A DNA stretch of 47,895 nucleotides from Pseudomonadota bacterium (GTDB taxonomy: Bacteria; Chloroflexota; UBA5177; JAJPKF01), in contig JAJPKF010000009.1 of assembly GCA_021323865.1 (NCBI GenBank), positions 1 to 47,895 of the forward strand, given 5' to 3'. The stretch's first letter is position 1; each line of letters opens with the position of its first letter. The notes under the pieces are model-generated. The model was not told the DNA's origin and made no database searches. It was given only the letters and a program-made list of their open reading frames with translations. Shown here one piece after another: positions 16,856-26,515 of the stretch. The translations under genes and the position numbers were made by a program.

Positions 16856-17213
16856 GTGATTCTCCTTTTGCTTCGTCGGTTGTTTCCGGTTGGGCGGCGA
16901 GATGCTTCTCGAGGCGATCAAGCCGGTCGGACCATTCCGTGTGGGCGCGACTGAGCCAGTCGTCGACGGCAACGAGGCCCTCGAGGCGGAGTCGCGCCGG
17001 CCGCCGCTGGCCGTCGCGTCCTCGAGTCACCAGCCCCGCTTGCTCCAACACCTTGAGGTGCTTGGTGATCGCGGGCTGAGTCAGGGTGGAAGCGTCCGTC
17101 AGCTCCACGACGCCGGCCTCGCCCGAGGCCAGCCGCTGGAGGATCGCCCTGCGGGTTGGATCGGCAAGGGCCATGAAGGCGCGGTCGAGCGACTCATCAC
17201 TGTTCATTACCAT
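16848..17213 (-). CDS. ArsR-family transcriptional repressor
   Basis: A 121-residue winged-helix protein. It has the ADPTRRAILQRLASGEAGV start and a recognition helix in LTQPAITKHLKVLEQAGLV, and the GRDGQRRPARL wing. No CxC metal site is seen, so it is of the non-metal type often paired with SRPBCC proteins. Two in-frame ATGs (17213 and 17207) are very near the predicted RNA start, so the messenger may be leaderless from the second. It heads the operon with the SRPBCC and hydrolase genes. Confidence 0.92.
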   Translation of the reverse strand: MVMNSDESLDRAFMALADPTRRAILQRLASGEAGVVELTDASTLTQPAITKHLKVLEQAGLVTRGRDGQRRPARLRLEGLVAVDDWLSRAHTEWSDRLDRLEKHLAAQPETTDEAKGESRD

Positions 17214-17216
17214 TAG

Positions 17217-17244
17217 TTTATATAACCTACCGGTAACTAATCAA
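17217..17244 (-). promoter_or_regulatory. Promoter of the ArsR operon with TACCGGTA palindrome
   Basis: TTGATT (17244-17239) and TATAAA (17222-17217) are separated by 16 bp on the minus strand. An 8-bp palindrome, TACCGGTA (17228-17235), sits in the spacer, a place where ArsR binding would block RNA polymerase. The -10 ends only 3 nt before the first ATG and 9 nt before the second, which implies a leaderless or nearly leaderless transcript. Confidence 0.7.
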
Positions 17245-17269
17245 GTTCGAGTCGGGCTTCCTGGACGAC

Positions 17270-17723
17270 GCTTGCCTGACGGATTCGCGGCTGCGATTCG
17301 CGGCGTGAGTCAGGTCGTGGTCATCCAGGCGTTGTCGGCCATCCTGCAGGTCGGGCTCGACTACAACCGGCTGCGGCTGATCGCAGCAGCCGTGGTGGCG
17401 GTCATCGCGGCCGGCTTCTTCGCCTCTCTCTCGATGGTGCTGGCTGGGGTGGTCGTGTCGCGAGACCGTTTGATCGGCATCGGACAGGCCATCACGATGC
17501 CGCTGTTCTTCGCTTCCAGCGCACTCTATCCGGTGAGCGCCATGCCGGCAAGGATCCGCTGGCTTCGGGTCGTCAACCCCTCACCTATGGAGGTGGAGGC
17601 GCTCCGGGCCTGTTGATCGACTCACCCACCAATCTGCTCCCCGATATTGGCGTGCTGGCGGTCGCGCTGATTTGCGGCATCACGGCGGCCGCCGCCCTCC
17701 TGAACCAGCTGGCCTGCGGCTAG
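17270..17723 (+). pseudogene. ABC-2-type transporter permease remnant
   Basis: One frame reads GFAAAIRGVSQVVVIQAL, three hydrophobic segments, then FFASSALYPVSAMPARIRWL and NPSPMEVEALR, the typical C-terminal half of an ABC-2 permease. At about 17608 the frame breaks. The next frame continues LLIDSPTNLLPDIGVLAVAL to a stop at 17721-17723. Insertion of one G in CTCCGGGCCTG would restore the usual LRGLL. The N-terminal half and any ATPase gene are absent, so the gene is both truncated and frameshifted. A sequencing error could explain the shift but not the truncation. Confidence 0.8.
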
Positions 17724-17792
17724 AGCCCGCGGGGTAGCGCCGTCCTCAACTGAGGGTCAATCTCGGTTCACGCGAGGGCCGCGTTCACCACC

Positions 17793-19652
17793 TCATTCCG
17801 CCGCCTCGACAACACCGGACGCCGGCTCCAACAGGTACTTCTCCAGCCAATCGGCCGTGGTCCGGTAGGCCTTGAGAACGTTGGTGATCTTGGCGAAGCC
17901 ATGGCCCTCGTCCTCAAAGACCAGGTATTCCACGGTCCGGCCCAGAGCCCGGAGCCGCTCCACCATCTGGTCCGACTCCGCCTTGACGACGCGCGGGTCT
18001 CTGGCGCCCTGCAGGATGAGTAGCGGCGCCCGGATATTCTCCACGTGGGTGATGGGACTGCGCTCGCGCAGCATGTCCGCATCCTCGTCGGGATCACCCA
18101 CCCAATCACGCATCATCCGCTTCCAAAACTCCGGGACGGCGCGCGCGAACGTGATGAGGTTTGAGGGTCCGACAATGTCGACCCCGGCAGCCCAGTACTG
18201 TGGAAGCCTGGTGAGGCAGGAGAGTGTCGCGAAGCCGCCGAATGATCCCCCGAAGACGCCCAGGCGTGCCGGGTCGACCCAGTCGAGATTGCGAAGGTAC
18301 CGTGCCGCGCACTCCAGGTCTTTCAGCTCGTCGCCACCGAAGTCTCGATGGATGAGCTTCTGGTAGGAGATCCCGTAGCCGGTCGAGCCGCGGATGTTGG
18401 GGGCCAGAATGCCGATGCCCCGGCTCAGAAGGTACTGGTACAGGCCGTAATAGTTGTAGCTGGGCAGCTCCTGAGCTTCCGGCCCTCCATGGATCGACAG
18501 CACGACGGGGACAGGCCGATCCGCGGATGCTCCCCGTGGGCGGTACACGAAGGCGGGAATCTCACGGCCGTCGAAGGAGGGGAAGCGCACCAGCTCCGGC
18601 TCTACCATCTCCGATTCGGGAACGCCGCCGACGAAGCTGCGGGTCAGCCGCCAGTGGCGGCCCGTCTCCACGTCGAGCAGGTAGATGTCCCCAGGCGCCA
18701 CACCGCGGCCAATGTAGAAGGCGAGCACGGCCTCGGTGGGACTGAAGGAGAGCGACGCGTAGACGCCCTGGGGCAGGTCGCCGAAGGTCCGGGTGGCACC
18801 GGAACTCAGGTCGCGGACATGGAGCTTGGAATAGCCGTCCACGTTGACCGTCCAGGCCAGGTAGCGGCCGTCCGGGGATGTCTCCACCTCGAGCACATCC
18901 CAGTCAGGTGTCTCGAGCCAGGTTAGGTCGCCCGTCCTGAGGTTCAGCGTTCCGAGGCCCATGAACTCTCGACCCCGATCCGCCAGCATGTAGATCGACT
19001 GCCCGTCCTCGGTCCACGGGCCTGGGTTCCATCGCTCCTCACCCTCATGCGCGGTGAGGTTCCTCGATTCGCCGGTCTCCAGGTCGCAGAGCCAAACGTC
19101 GATGTTGGTGTTGCTGTAGAGCTGGGCCGCGATCACTCGCCGGCCGTCGGGGGACCAGCTAACCGGAAAGTAGTTGGCGTCCCCGGCCAGGAGGCTGGTC
19201 TCGGCGTTGGTATCGAGGTCTCGCATCAGTACGTCGAAGTCGGCCGGATTGCGACCGTTGCTTCCATAGATCAGGCGGGTGCTGTCGGGGCTGAATGGAT
19301 GGGCCGGTACCTCGTGACGCGACTGCGGCTCCGACGTGATCGGAAAGAGCCAGCCCTCTCCGGCACGAACCAAACAGAGCTGAAAGTTCTCGTCGCCATG
19401 GTGATCGACGGTCGTGAGAATCTGCTTGCCGTCGGGGCTCCAAGCGACGGTTCGGGCCACATCCTCCACTAAGTCGGTGAGCTGAACGGGCGCCAGCGGC
19501 TCGCCCGACGGCGCAGGATGCACCGGCTGGCGCCAGACGTTGAACTGGCCCGAAACGTTGTTGGTGTAGGCGATCTGCTGCCCATCCGGGCTGAAGGTGA
19601 GGCCGACATGGCGGCGAACGGCCGCGAACTGCTCGAAGCTGTAGGTGGGCAT
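17793..19652 (-). CDS. S9 family prolyl oligopeptidase-like peptidase
   Basis: 619 residues. Residues 1-360 form a beta-propeller with TolB/WD-like blades ([51 protein letters not shown]). The alpha/beta-hydrolase domain follows: [15 protein letters not shown], nucleophile Ser470 in [12 protein letters not shown], Asp in [11 protein letters not shown], His in EDEGHGFAK. No signal peptide, so it is likely cytoplasmic, where S9 enzymes trim short peptides. The start is ATG 19652 (MPTYSFEQF) with GAGGG just upstream, preferred to a longer frame to 19733. It is divergent from the helicase gene. Confidence 0.92.
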   Translation of the reverse strand: MPTYSFEQFAAVRRHVGLTFSPDGQQIAYTNNVSGQFNVWRQPVHPAPSGEPLAPVQLTDLVEDVARTVAWSPDGKQILTTVDHHGDENFQLCLVRAGEGWLFPITSEPQSRHEVPAHPFSPDSTRLIYGSNGRNPADFDVLMRDLDTNAETSLLAGDANYFPVSWSPDGRRVIAAQLYSNTNIDVWLCDLETGESRNLTAHEGEERWNPGPWTEDGQSIYMLADRGREFMGLGTLNLRTGDLTWLETPDWDVLEVETSPDGRYLAWTVNVDGYSKLHVRDLSSGATRTFGDLPQGVYASLSFSPTEAVLAFYIGRGVAPGDIYLLDVETGRHWRLTRSFVGGVPESEMVEPELVRFPSFDGREIPAFVYRPRGASADRPVPVVLSIHGGPEAQELPSYNYYGLYQYLLSRGIGILAPNIRGSTGYGISYQKLIHRDFGGDELKDLECAARYLRNLDWVDPARLGVFGGSFGGFATLSCLTRLPQYWAAGVDIVGPSNLITFARAVPEFWKRMMRDWVGDPDEDADMLRERSPITHVENIRAPLLILQGARDPRVVKAESDQMVERLRALGRTVEYLVFEDEGHGFAKITNVLKAYRTTADWLEKYLLEPASGVVEAAE

Positions 19653-19798
19653 GGTTCCCTCGTGGCGTCTTAGTCGCCCCTCATTGTGGCGAACGGTTGT
19701 CAGGGACTGCTGTGCGCTTCGGTGGAGCCGCACGGCCGGCTGTCGCCGCAGCGTCCCTCGCGTTGCCGGATCAATGCTTCACCTGTTGACCTGATCAC

Positions 19799-19827
19799 TT
19801 GCCAAAACGAGCCAATGGTAGTATAGG
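19799..19827 (+). promoter_or_regulatory. Promoter of the DEAD-box helicase gene
   Basis: TTGCCA (19799-19804), a 17-bp spacer, then TATAGG (19822-19827). The predicted RNA start near 19834 is only about 5 nt before the TTG at 19839. Confidence 0.6.
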
Positions 19828-19838
19828 AAAGAGACATA

Positions 19839-21302
19839 TTGGGTCCGTTTTACGACAAGAATGCGGACCGTGTAAAGGAAAATAGCCCATTGACGTTTGA
19901 AGACATGAAGCTGCGCCGCGAGACGCTCGAGGCGCTCGCGCGGATGGGCGTGACGGAGCCGACGCCCATTCAGGCCCAGGCGACGCCGCTCCTCCTCGAG
20001 GGCGCGGACGTCATCGGGCAGGCCCAGACGGGCTCCGGCAAGACCCTCGCCTTTTCGATCCCCATCGTGGAAAGGTGTGATCCCGGGGAGGCCGTGGTCC
20101 AAGCGATGGTCCTGGTTCCCACCCGTGAGCTGGCCTTTCAAGTGGGCTCCGTCATCGAAAGCCTCTCCGTCGGCCACCGGCTGCGCTGCGCATTTTTGTA
20201 CGGCGGCCGAGACGTCTCGGACCAGCAGGCTCTTCTGGCATCCGGGCCCCAGGTGGTCATCGGCACACCCGGTCGCATTCTGGATCTCCTCTTCCGGGGC
20301 AACCTGCGGCTCAACCAGCTGCGATTCCTGGTCATTGACGAGGCGGACGAGATGTTCGACGAAGGATTCGGCCCCGACGTGGATCAGCTGCTCGACTGCA
20401 TTCTCCAGAAGCCGCAGGTGGCGCTGTTCTCGGCCACGATCCCCGGCTGGGTTCAGAGCATCGTGGCCCGGCGGATTCCCGATGCGGTAGTGGTCAAGGT
20501 GGATCATGCCGCCCCGGTGGCCAGCGTGGAGCACCGAGTCATCGAGGTGCCTGAGGCTCGGCGGGTGGATGCGCTCGAGGATCTTCTCCGTCGCGACGGG
20601 ACCTCGGTGGTGTTTTGCCGCACCAAGGACGGTGTTCAGCGATTGGCGGAGCGGCTTCGGCGCGACGGCTTCGACGTTCAAGGCCTGCAGGGCAACATGA
20701 CGCAGCCGGAGCGAGAGCGAGTCATGCGTGGTTTCCGCATGGGACGGACGCCGGTTCTGGTGGCGACCAACGTGGCCGCCCGGGGCATGGACGTCTCCCA
20801 CATTGCCTGCGTCATCAACTACGACTTGCCGGACTCATCGGAGCTGCTGACCCATCGAGTCGGCCGGACCGGGCGGATGGGGCGGTCGGGTGAAGCCATC
20901 ACCCTGGTCACCCCCAAGGACCGCAAACGCTGGGCGGCCATGCGCGGTCACCTGAAGCTACACATTGTGGAGGAAGCCTGGCCGGGCGCTCAGGCAAGGA
21001 CTGAGGCCGTGGCCAAGACCGAGACGGCGGCCGCGTCAAGGGAGCGAAGCCGCTCGTCGACCGATCGAGCCTCCAGCCCGCGGACTGGCTCCGCCACCGG
21101 CCGGAGAGATCGCGGTCGAGGCGGGGACGCTCGCCGCTTCGGTCGTCAAAGTCGCGACAGCCGGGAGGGTTCGGAAATCGGCAACGCTGTCGAGACCACC
21201 TGCGAAGGGTGTGGACGGCCCGTGCGAGTTTCTTGGACTCCTTCACCCCAGCGCCCCGCCTACTGTCGTGACTGCCGCGAGGTGGTCTCTGTCGCCGTGT
21301 AG
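19839..21302 (+). CDS. DEAD-box RNA helicase with CxxC-x17-CxxC zinc ribbon
   Basis: 487 residues. Q motif at 20-45 (TFEDM..EPTPIQ), motif I AQTGSGKT (62-69), PTRELAFQ, TPGRILD, motif II VIDEADEM, motif III SAT, then the second RecA domain with VVFCRTKDGVQ, ATNVAARGMDV and HRVGRTGRMG. After a basic, disordered Arg/Ser/Gly linker comes a small zinc ribbon: Cys455-x2-Cys458-x17-Cys476-x2-Cys479, the CxxC-x17-CxxC domain. It unwinds structured RNA, for example in ribosome assembly or cold adaptation; the ribbon probably adds RNA binding (inference). The start is uncertain: TTG 19839 would be nearly leaderless, and TTG 19890 has AAAGGA upstream and still includes the Q-motif Phe. Confidence 0.93.
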   Translation: MGPFYDKNADRVKENSPLTFEDMKLRRETLEALARMGVTEPTPIQAQATPLLLEGADVIGQAQTGSGKTLAFSIPIVERCDPGEAVVQAMVLVPTRELAFQVGSVIESLSVGHRLRCAFLYGGRDVSDQQALLASGPQVVIGTPGRILDLLFRGNLRLNQLRFLVIDEADEMFDEGFGPDVDQLLDCILQKPQVALFSATIPGWVQSIVARRIPDAVVVKVDHAAPVASVEHRVIEVPEARRVDALEDLLRRDGTSVVFCRTKDGVQRLAERLRRDGFDVQGLQGNMTQPERERVMRGFRMGRTPVLVATNVAARGMDVSHIACVINYDLPDSSELLTHRVGRTGRMGRSGEAITLVTPKDRKRWAAMRGHLKLHIVEEAWPGAQARTEAVAKTETAAASRERSRSSTDRASSPRTGSATGRRDRGRGGDARRFGRQSRDSREGSEIGNAVETTCEGCGRPVRVSWTPSPQRPAYCRDCREVVSVAV

Positions 21303-21640
21303 CTGAAGGGGGCGCTGAGCCGCCTTCGTCGACCCCGAAACTCCCAGGCCGTCCTCGACGAGGTTGATACCGGCTTGCCCGGAATTGAACGACGCGTGTT
21401 CGGCGGCCTCGAACGGCAGCACTCTGCTCCAGGGCTGAGTTGGACTGATCTGGTCACGAGCCGCGCAATTTGCCAAGGCAGCTCGTTAGCGATCACCGCC
21501 AACACTCGGTGCTTGGATTTAAGGCCACCAACGGCCCCGCCTCGAGCGCGCATCCGCTCACTCCGGGGACTGGCTCCCCTGAAAACGGGTACAATCTGTG
21601 TCGGATGGCAGAAGCGCCGGATCTGCCGGAGGAGGTCACC
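21303..21640 (+). promoter_or_regulatory. Intergenic region with promoter of the S53 gene
   Basis: A 338-bp gap. A good -10, TACAAT, lies at 21590-21595. The -35 region, GACTGG, overlaps a small inverted repeat, GGGGA-5 nt-TCCCC (21565-21579), which could be an operator. No other gene or RNA is supported in the gap. Confidence 0.5.
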
Positions 21641-24600
21641 ATGGGCCGTCTCGCGTCCGTACTCATCGCCATGAGAGGGAGGCGGCCCGTGCTGACGCGG
21701 CCACCGGTCGTGGCACTTGCCATTGCCATCCTCCTTCTGGTCGGCGTCCCGCCCGTGACCGGTCCGGTCGTCGGAGCACAGAGCGGCCGGGTGGCCGTTC
21801 CGGGCGAGGTTGCGCCCGCCATGGCGCATGCCAGGCTCCTGAGCGGGCCTGGCCGCGACGCCGTACCCGCCTCAACCAAGCTGACCATCACCGTTACTCT
21901 CAACCGAACCGACCAGGCCGGCTTCCTCCACTATCTGCGCGCCGTCACCAGCCCGCAGTCTCCGAGCTACGACCAGTTCTTGTCACAGGCACAGCTTGCC
22001 GACCGCTTTGGGCCCTCCCAATCCGCGTATGATTCGGTTCTCGCCTGGCTGCGAGCCCGCGGGTTCCGTATCGTTCGCGGTTCCGTCAACCGACTGACCA
22101 TCTCGGCTCGGTCGACGGTCCGCCAAGCGGAGCATGCCTTCGGCACGCCGATCCGGCGATACCGACTGGACGGACGGTTGGTGTATGCCAACACCTCCGA
22201 CCCCACCATTCCTGCCCGGCTGGGGTCGTTCGTCGCCGCCATCGGGGGCCTGTCGAGCCTGGCGACTCCGCAGCCCATCGACGCCTCCACCCGACCGGCC
22301 GCCTCGAAGATGAAGTGGCAGGCGCTGTTTGCCAATCGGCAGGTCGCGGCCCGCGTGCTGGTTCGGTTGGGGGGGCTGGCGAGACGGTTCCCCACTCTCC
22401 GTCCGGCTTTCCATCAGATCATGCACATGCTGCGCGCCGGCCATGCTACACGCCTCAGCCGGCTCATACGACGGTCGCTGTCAGGGCCGGCAATCCGCCG
22501 CTTCGCCCGTACCGGCATTTCGTCGGCTTTCGCCGGCCCCGGTCGATCTCCCGGCGCAACCATGGTGCCACTCAAGAAGGGCGGGGGTGGCGGAGGCAGC
22601 GGAGGTGGCGGCAAGCCACCGGCGGGACGGTTCTGCGTCAAGCTCGGCAGCTGCGTCAACTGGACGGGCCCCACAGCCTGCAATGATCCCCTATCGGCGC
22701 TTCCGCACGTCGATTTCAGCGGATTCGGCCTGGCGGGCTTCGCCCTGGCCTCTATCATGACCTTGGTCCTCATCTTCTACCTGAACAGTGCGACGGTCTC
22801 CCTACTGGCGTTCGCCTCCGTTGTCGCTCCCTACCTGTGGATTGCGATCGCGCTCGTGGCGGTTGTTGCCTTGGTCGCCTGCTTCAAGGGGTTTGACGGC
22901 ACCAATCTCACATGGCCACCGATCAAGCCGCCCAAGTGGTGGCCGAAAAAGTGGCCCTGGGACAACCCGCCCAAGCCGCCAAAGTGGTGGAACAAGAACT
23001 GGCCCTGGCCGTGGCCTAAGTCCAAGGGCAAGAAGAAGTCGCTTCGGAACGGGCTCTACGCGGTCTCCGAACGCGTCGGTTTTCTGGAATACGACTCGTT
23101 CCGGCTTTCGGACGTCCGCAAGTGGTTTGCGCTCCAGGGCCAGAAGCTGCCCCTGGGCGCCCAGGTGTCGGTCGTCTCCATAAATGGGGGCGTCAAGACG
23201 CCCGGAGCGGGAGAGCCCGAGGTGCTCCTCGATCTGGACAGCGCCATCAGTCTGAGCCCGGGCGCTCAGTACCGCGTCTACGAGGCAGCCACATCCACGA
23301 CCTTCGAGCAGCTGTTCAACCGCATGATGAACGACGGCGACACCATCATCAGCAACTCATGGGCGCAGTGTGAGGATCAGACGCCGCCGGCGGAGACCAA
23401 GGCGATCGATTCCATCCTTGCGCAGGCAGAGGCGGCCGGTGTCACCGTGTTCAACGGTACGGGAGATAGTGGCTCGACCTGTCTCGACGGCAGCGCAAAC
23501 ACCGTCTCGGTGCCCGCGGACTCGCCGCATGCCATCGCAGTCGGAGGCACCACGCCGATTTTTGGACCAGGCCTGAGCTATGGCGGCGAGCGCTGGTGGG
23601 GAGCCGAGAAGACCAATCCGCCCAGCGGTCAGGGAGGGTTCGGGGTTTCCAAGATCTTCTCTCGACCCTCCTACCAGAACGGACTGACGGGCGCCAAGGG
23701 TCGCTCGATTCCGGATCTGGCGGTCAATGCCGATCCGCGTGCCGGCCTCGACCCCTGCGAGCAGGACGCCGGCGGGTGTCCCACCGGGCTGCTCTTCGGG
23801 GGCACGAGCATGGCCGCGCCGGAGATCGCGGCCCTCATCGCTCAGCTGGAGCAGTCCGTCGACCGTCGCCTGCACGTCGAGCCGCCCACGATCTACCGGC
23901 TGGCCAAGAACCTACCCGGCGCCTTCCATACCGCCAAGTCCATGAAGAGCGACTTCGCCCACGTCGGCCTCGGCGATCCGGAGCTGAATGCCTGGGAGCT
24001 CAAGTTCAAGAAGGCCACGACCGGGAAGGTGAGCAAGACACAATCACTCGCCTTCACTTCCGCCGTTGCCACGGCCGGGAGTACCACACCGGGCGTGCTT
24101 CGGGTCGTCCTCGTGGGCAGCAACGGCTATCCGGTCGGCGGAAAGGCCGTCACGGTCAAACAGGGGCATGGAAGTCACGCCGTCATCTCCGCCGCCAGCG
24201 GACGGTCCAGCAGCACGGACGGGTCCGTGACCTTCCGCATCACTGACCCGGTTGCCGAGCGCGTCGACCTCACCATCACCGATGCGACCGACCATCTGAC
24301 GCTCGAGGCACATCCGGGCCTCCAGTTCGAGCCGCCACCGGCCACCGCGGGAAGCATCGCCGCCAGCTTGAGCAGCGTTCCGGCGGACGGGACGACCTCG
24401 TCCACCATTACCGTCACGCTCAAGAACGGCAAAGACAAGCCTGCCGTAGGCAAGGCGGTGTCCATCTCGGAGGGCGGCGGCCATGCCATTGTCTCCGCCG
24501 TCGGGGCCAAGCACGGCGTTACCAACAGCCACGGCCAGGCGTTCTTTTCCGTGGTCGACCTGACGGCTGAGACGGTCGTCTTTACGGCCGCGGACGTAAC

Positions 24601-26515
24601 CGACGGGGACGTGCCGGTACCTGGGTCCGCGACGGTCGTGTTCACCACCGGGAGTGGCGCCGATCAGTGTCCCGCGCAAACCCTCTCCACGTCGAAACAC
24701 TTCCGGCTGGTCCCCTTCGCATCTGGGTTCTTTGACGGGAATCTCAACTCGATCAACGGCTGCGGAGGCGTCGGTGGTGGAGATTGGGACGCCTCCGGCA
24801 ACTTCTACGTGCCCGACTACATCACCGGCGACATCTACAGGTTCAGCAGCCGCGGCGGTGTGGCGTCCCGCGCAACCCGCATTACCCGCAAGCCCCTGGG
24901 GGCCTACCTCGACGGCGTCGCGTTCGGGAAGAACGGGGAGCTGTATGCCCAGCAGTGGTTCACGCCTCCCGGCTCCAGCGCGACCTGCGGATGCATTTAT
25001 CAGATTAGTCCCAAGACCGGCAAGATCCTTCGCATTGTGGCCGAGAACGTTCCGCTGACCCAATTGGAAATCGACCCCATCAGCGGTGACATCTTTACCG
25101 CCTCGGGCTTCAACGGCGGCCCCAACTACAGCAACGACATCCTGCGCATTCACGACCCGGGCCGCGGCAAACCGCCTGTCGACTGCTCCAATCTCTCCGC
25201 GGGCTCGGGCTGCAGCATCTACTCCACGCAGGGTCCGGTGGATGGGTTCACGTTTGATCGAAACGGCACCATCTACGCTCGTGGATGCAGCACGTGCGGA
25301 ATCGACAATCTCACCTGGATGATCGACGGCACGAACTCGAAGACGCCGGGGAAGGCGACACTGCTCGACAACACCATCCCCGGTGGAGCGGCTCCGGTGG
25401 TCCTGCAGCCGGGGTCCGGGAAGAAGCTGGCGGTGATCGCCATCGGAGATAGCTCCAATCCATCCACCTATGAGACCGCTCGCGTCGACCTGAACCATCT
25501 GCCCCTGAAGCCATCCGCCATTGTTCGCGGTGGCGCCGCGCCCGAAACCCGCGGTCCCGATGGCTGTCTCTACGTCGTCGACAGCAATGCGCTGGCGAAG
25601 ATCACCAGCGCCAAGGGCTTCTGCCCCTACCCGCCCGCCTCCAGTGAGGGAGTGGGTCTGACGCTGTTTCAGGATCGAACCAGCGCGCCCCTTGGGTCGG
25701 GCGTCAGCTTCACCGTGCACGCCAATGGCTTGAAGAAGCCTGCCGGCCATCACGTGACCATTGAAGTCCTTGGCGCCAACACCCAGGCACGGCTGATGAC
25801 CCTGAACAGCCAGGGAGCCGCCACGTTCACGGAACGGGGCACGCACGAAGGATCGGACTCCTTGACCGCGCAGACCTCCATCGGCGGGAGGCCGATCACC
25901 TCCGACCGCCTATACGTCCGCTGGACGGCCGGGAAGCATGTGACCTTCACGGGCCTGAGCCTAAGCCCGGGCGAAGGCCGTGCGGGACAGACGCTGTCCT
26001 TCGTGGCTTCCCTCACCGATATCACGGCCGTACCGTCCAAACCACTCCGCGGCCAGTCCGTGCGGCTCTCGATTCCGGGCAGCAACTGCACTGCGGTCAC
26101 CAACCGCCGTGGCCTGGCAACGTGCCCGCTGAAGCTACCCCAGCTCTCCGGACGGGCGCTGGTGCGGGCTCGGTATGGCGGCTCGCGGAAGTTCCTGACC
26201 AGCTCGGCCGAGCTGGTCATCACCGTGACGCGCGGAATCAACCTCATCATCACCGGCGCGGGTAAGCAGACCGGATCGACGACCACCTTCACGTGGAAGG
26301 TCGTGAAGTCGCCCACGCTCATCGGTTTCAATGTCATTGCCACGGGCCCCGGACATCGCGGCACCCGAGTCAACAGCAAGATCATCAAAGCCCACTCAGG
26401 GAAGAGCTACACGTTCACTGTCCATAACATCTCGTGGGACGTCGACGCCTTCCTGCTGGGCGTTCACAGCAGTGCGGGTTGGCAACGGGTGGGGCCGTTC
26501 ACCGTGAAGGGCTGA
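21641..26515 (+). CDS. Giant S53 (sedolisin) peptidase with inserted membrane hairpin and Ig-propeller-Ig tail
   Basis: 1624 residues from ATG 21641, with GGAGG about 6 nt upstream (an in-frame ATG at 21605 is weaker). Order: signal/anchor (about 18-45); pro-kumamolisin activation domain (about 62-207); a Gly-rich loop; two adjacent hydrophobic segments (about 360-380 and 385-414); a Trp/Pro/Lys-rich stretch (424-467) with PPKWWPKKWPW and PPKWWNKNWPW; then the S53 catalytic domain with Glu527 and Asp531 (EVLLD), oxyanion Asp609 (GTGDSG) and Ser723 (GGTSMAAP). After about 820 come two Ig-like Big-type domains, an NHL-like propeller, and further Ig-like domains. S53 enzymes are acid-active serine-carboxyl endopeptidases released from their prodomain by self-cleavage. 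Catalytic residues are intact. The membrane hairpin between prodomain and protease is not part of the standard family layout. Confidence 0.88.
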   Translation: MGRLASVLIAMRGRRPVLTRPPVVALAIAILLLVGVPPVTGPVVGAQSGRVAVPGEVAPAMAHARLLSGPGRDAVPASTKLTITVTLNRTDQAGFLHYLRAVTSPQSPSYDQFLSQAQLADRFGPSQSAYDSVLAWLRARGFRIVRGSVNRLTISARSTVRQAEHAFGTPIRRYRLDGRLVYANTSDPTIPARLGSFVAAIGGLSSLATPQPIDASTRPAASKMKWQALFANRQVAARVLVRLGGLARRFPTLRPAFHQIMHMLRAGHATRLSRLIRRSLSGPAIRRFARTGISSAFAGPGRSPGATMVPLKKGGGGGGSGGGGKPPAGRFCVKLGSCVNWTGPTACNDPLSALPHVDFSGFGLAGFALASIMTLVLIFYLNSATVSLLAFASVVAPYLWIAIALVAVVALVACFKGFDGTNLTWPPIKPPKWWPKKWPWDNPPKPPKWWNKNWPWPWPKSKGKKKSLRNGLYAVSERVGFLEYDSFRLSDVRKWFALQGQKLPLGAQVSVVSINGGVKTPGAGEPEVLLDLDSAISLSPGAQYRVYEAATSTTFEQLFNRMMNDGDTIISNSWAQCEDQTPPAETKAIDSILAQAEAAGVTVFNGTGDSGSTCLDGSANTVSVPADSPHAIAVGGTTPIFGPGLSYGGERWWGAEKTNPPSGQGGFGVSKIFSRPSYQNGLTGAKGRSIPDLAVNADPRAGLDPCEQDAGGCPTGLLFGGTSMAAPEIAALIAQLEQSVDRRLHVEPPTIYRLAKNLPGAFHTAKSMKSDFAHVGLGDPELNAWELKFKKATTGKVSKTQSLAFTSAVATAGSTTPGVLRVVLVGSNGYPVGGKAVTVKQGHGSHAVISAASGRSSSTDGSVTFRITDPVAERVDLTITDATDHLTLEAHPGLQFEPPPATAGSIAASLSSVPADGTTSSTITVTLKNGKDKPAVGKAVSISEGGGHAIVSAVGAKHGVTNSHGQAFFSVVDLTAETVVFTAADVTDGDVPVPGSATVVFTTGSGADQCPAQTLSTSKHFRLVPFASGFFDGNLNSINGCGGVGGGDWDASGNFYVPDYITGDIYRFSSRGGVASRATRITRKPLGAYLDGVAFGKNGELYAQQWFTPPGSSATCGCIYQISPKTGKILRIVAENVPLTQLEIDPISGDIFTASGFNGGPNYSNDILRIHDPGRGKPPVDCSNLSAGSGCSIYSTQGPVDGFTFDRNGTIYARGCSTCGIDNLTWMIDGTNSKTPGKATLLDNTIPGGAAPVVLQPGSGKKLAVIAIGDSSNPSTYETARVDLNHLPLKPSAIVRGGAAPETRGPDGCLYVVDSNALAKITSAKGFCPYPPASSEGVGLTLFQDRTSAPLGSGVSFTVHANGLKKPAGHHVTIEVLGANTQARLMTLNSQGAATFTERGTHEGSDSLTAQTSIGGRPITSDRLYVRWTAGKHVTFTGLSLSPGEGRAGQTLSFVASLTDITAVPSKPLRGQSVRLSIPGSNCTAVTNRRGLATCPLKLPQLSGRALVRARYGGSRKFLTSSAELVITVTRGINLIITGAGKQTGSTTTFTWKVVKSPTLIGFNVIATGPGHRGTRVNSKIIKAHSGKSYTFTVHNISWDVDAFLLGVHSSAGWQRVGPFTVKG

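Noticed and set aside
21370..21450. tRNA-like pattern (TTCAATTCCGGGC and a GCCCTGGAGCAGAG arm on the minus strand)
   Set aside because: The arms cannot be folded into a paired acceptor and anticodon stem; similarity is local only.
24044..25846. 600-codon open frame on the minus strand inside the giant S53 gene
   Set aside because: It lies opposite recognisable Ig and propeller repeats and has Arg/Gly-rich, non-protein-like composition.
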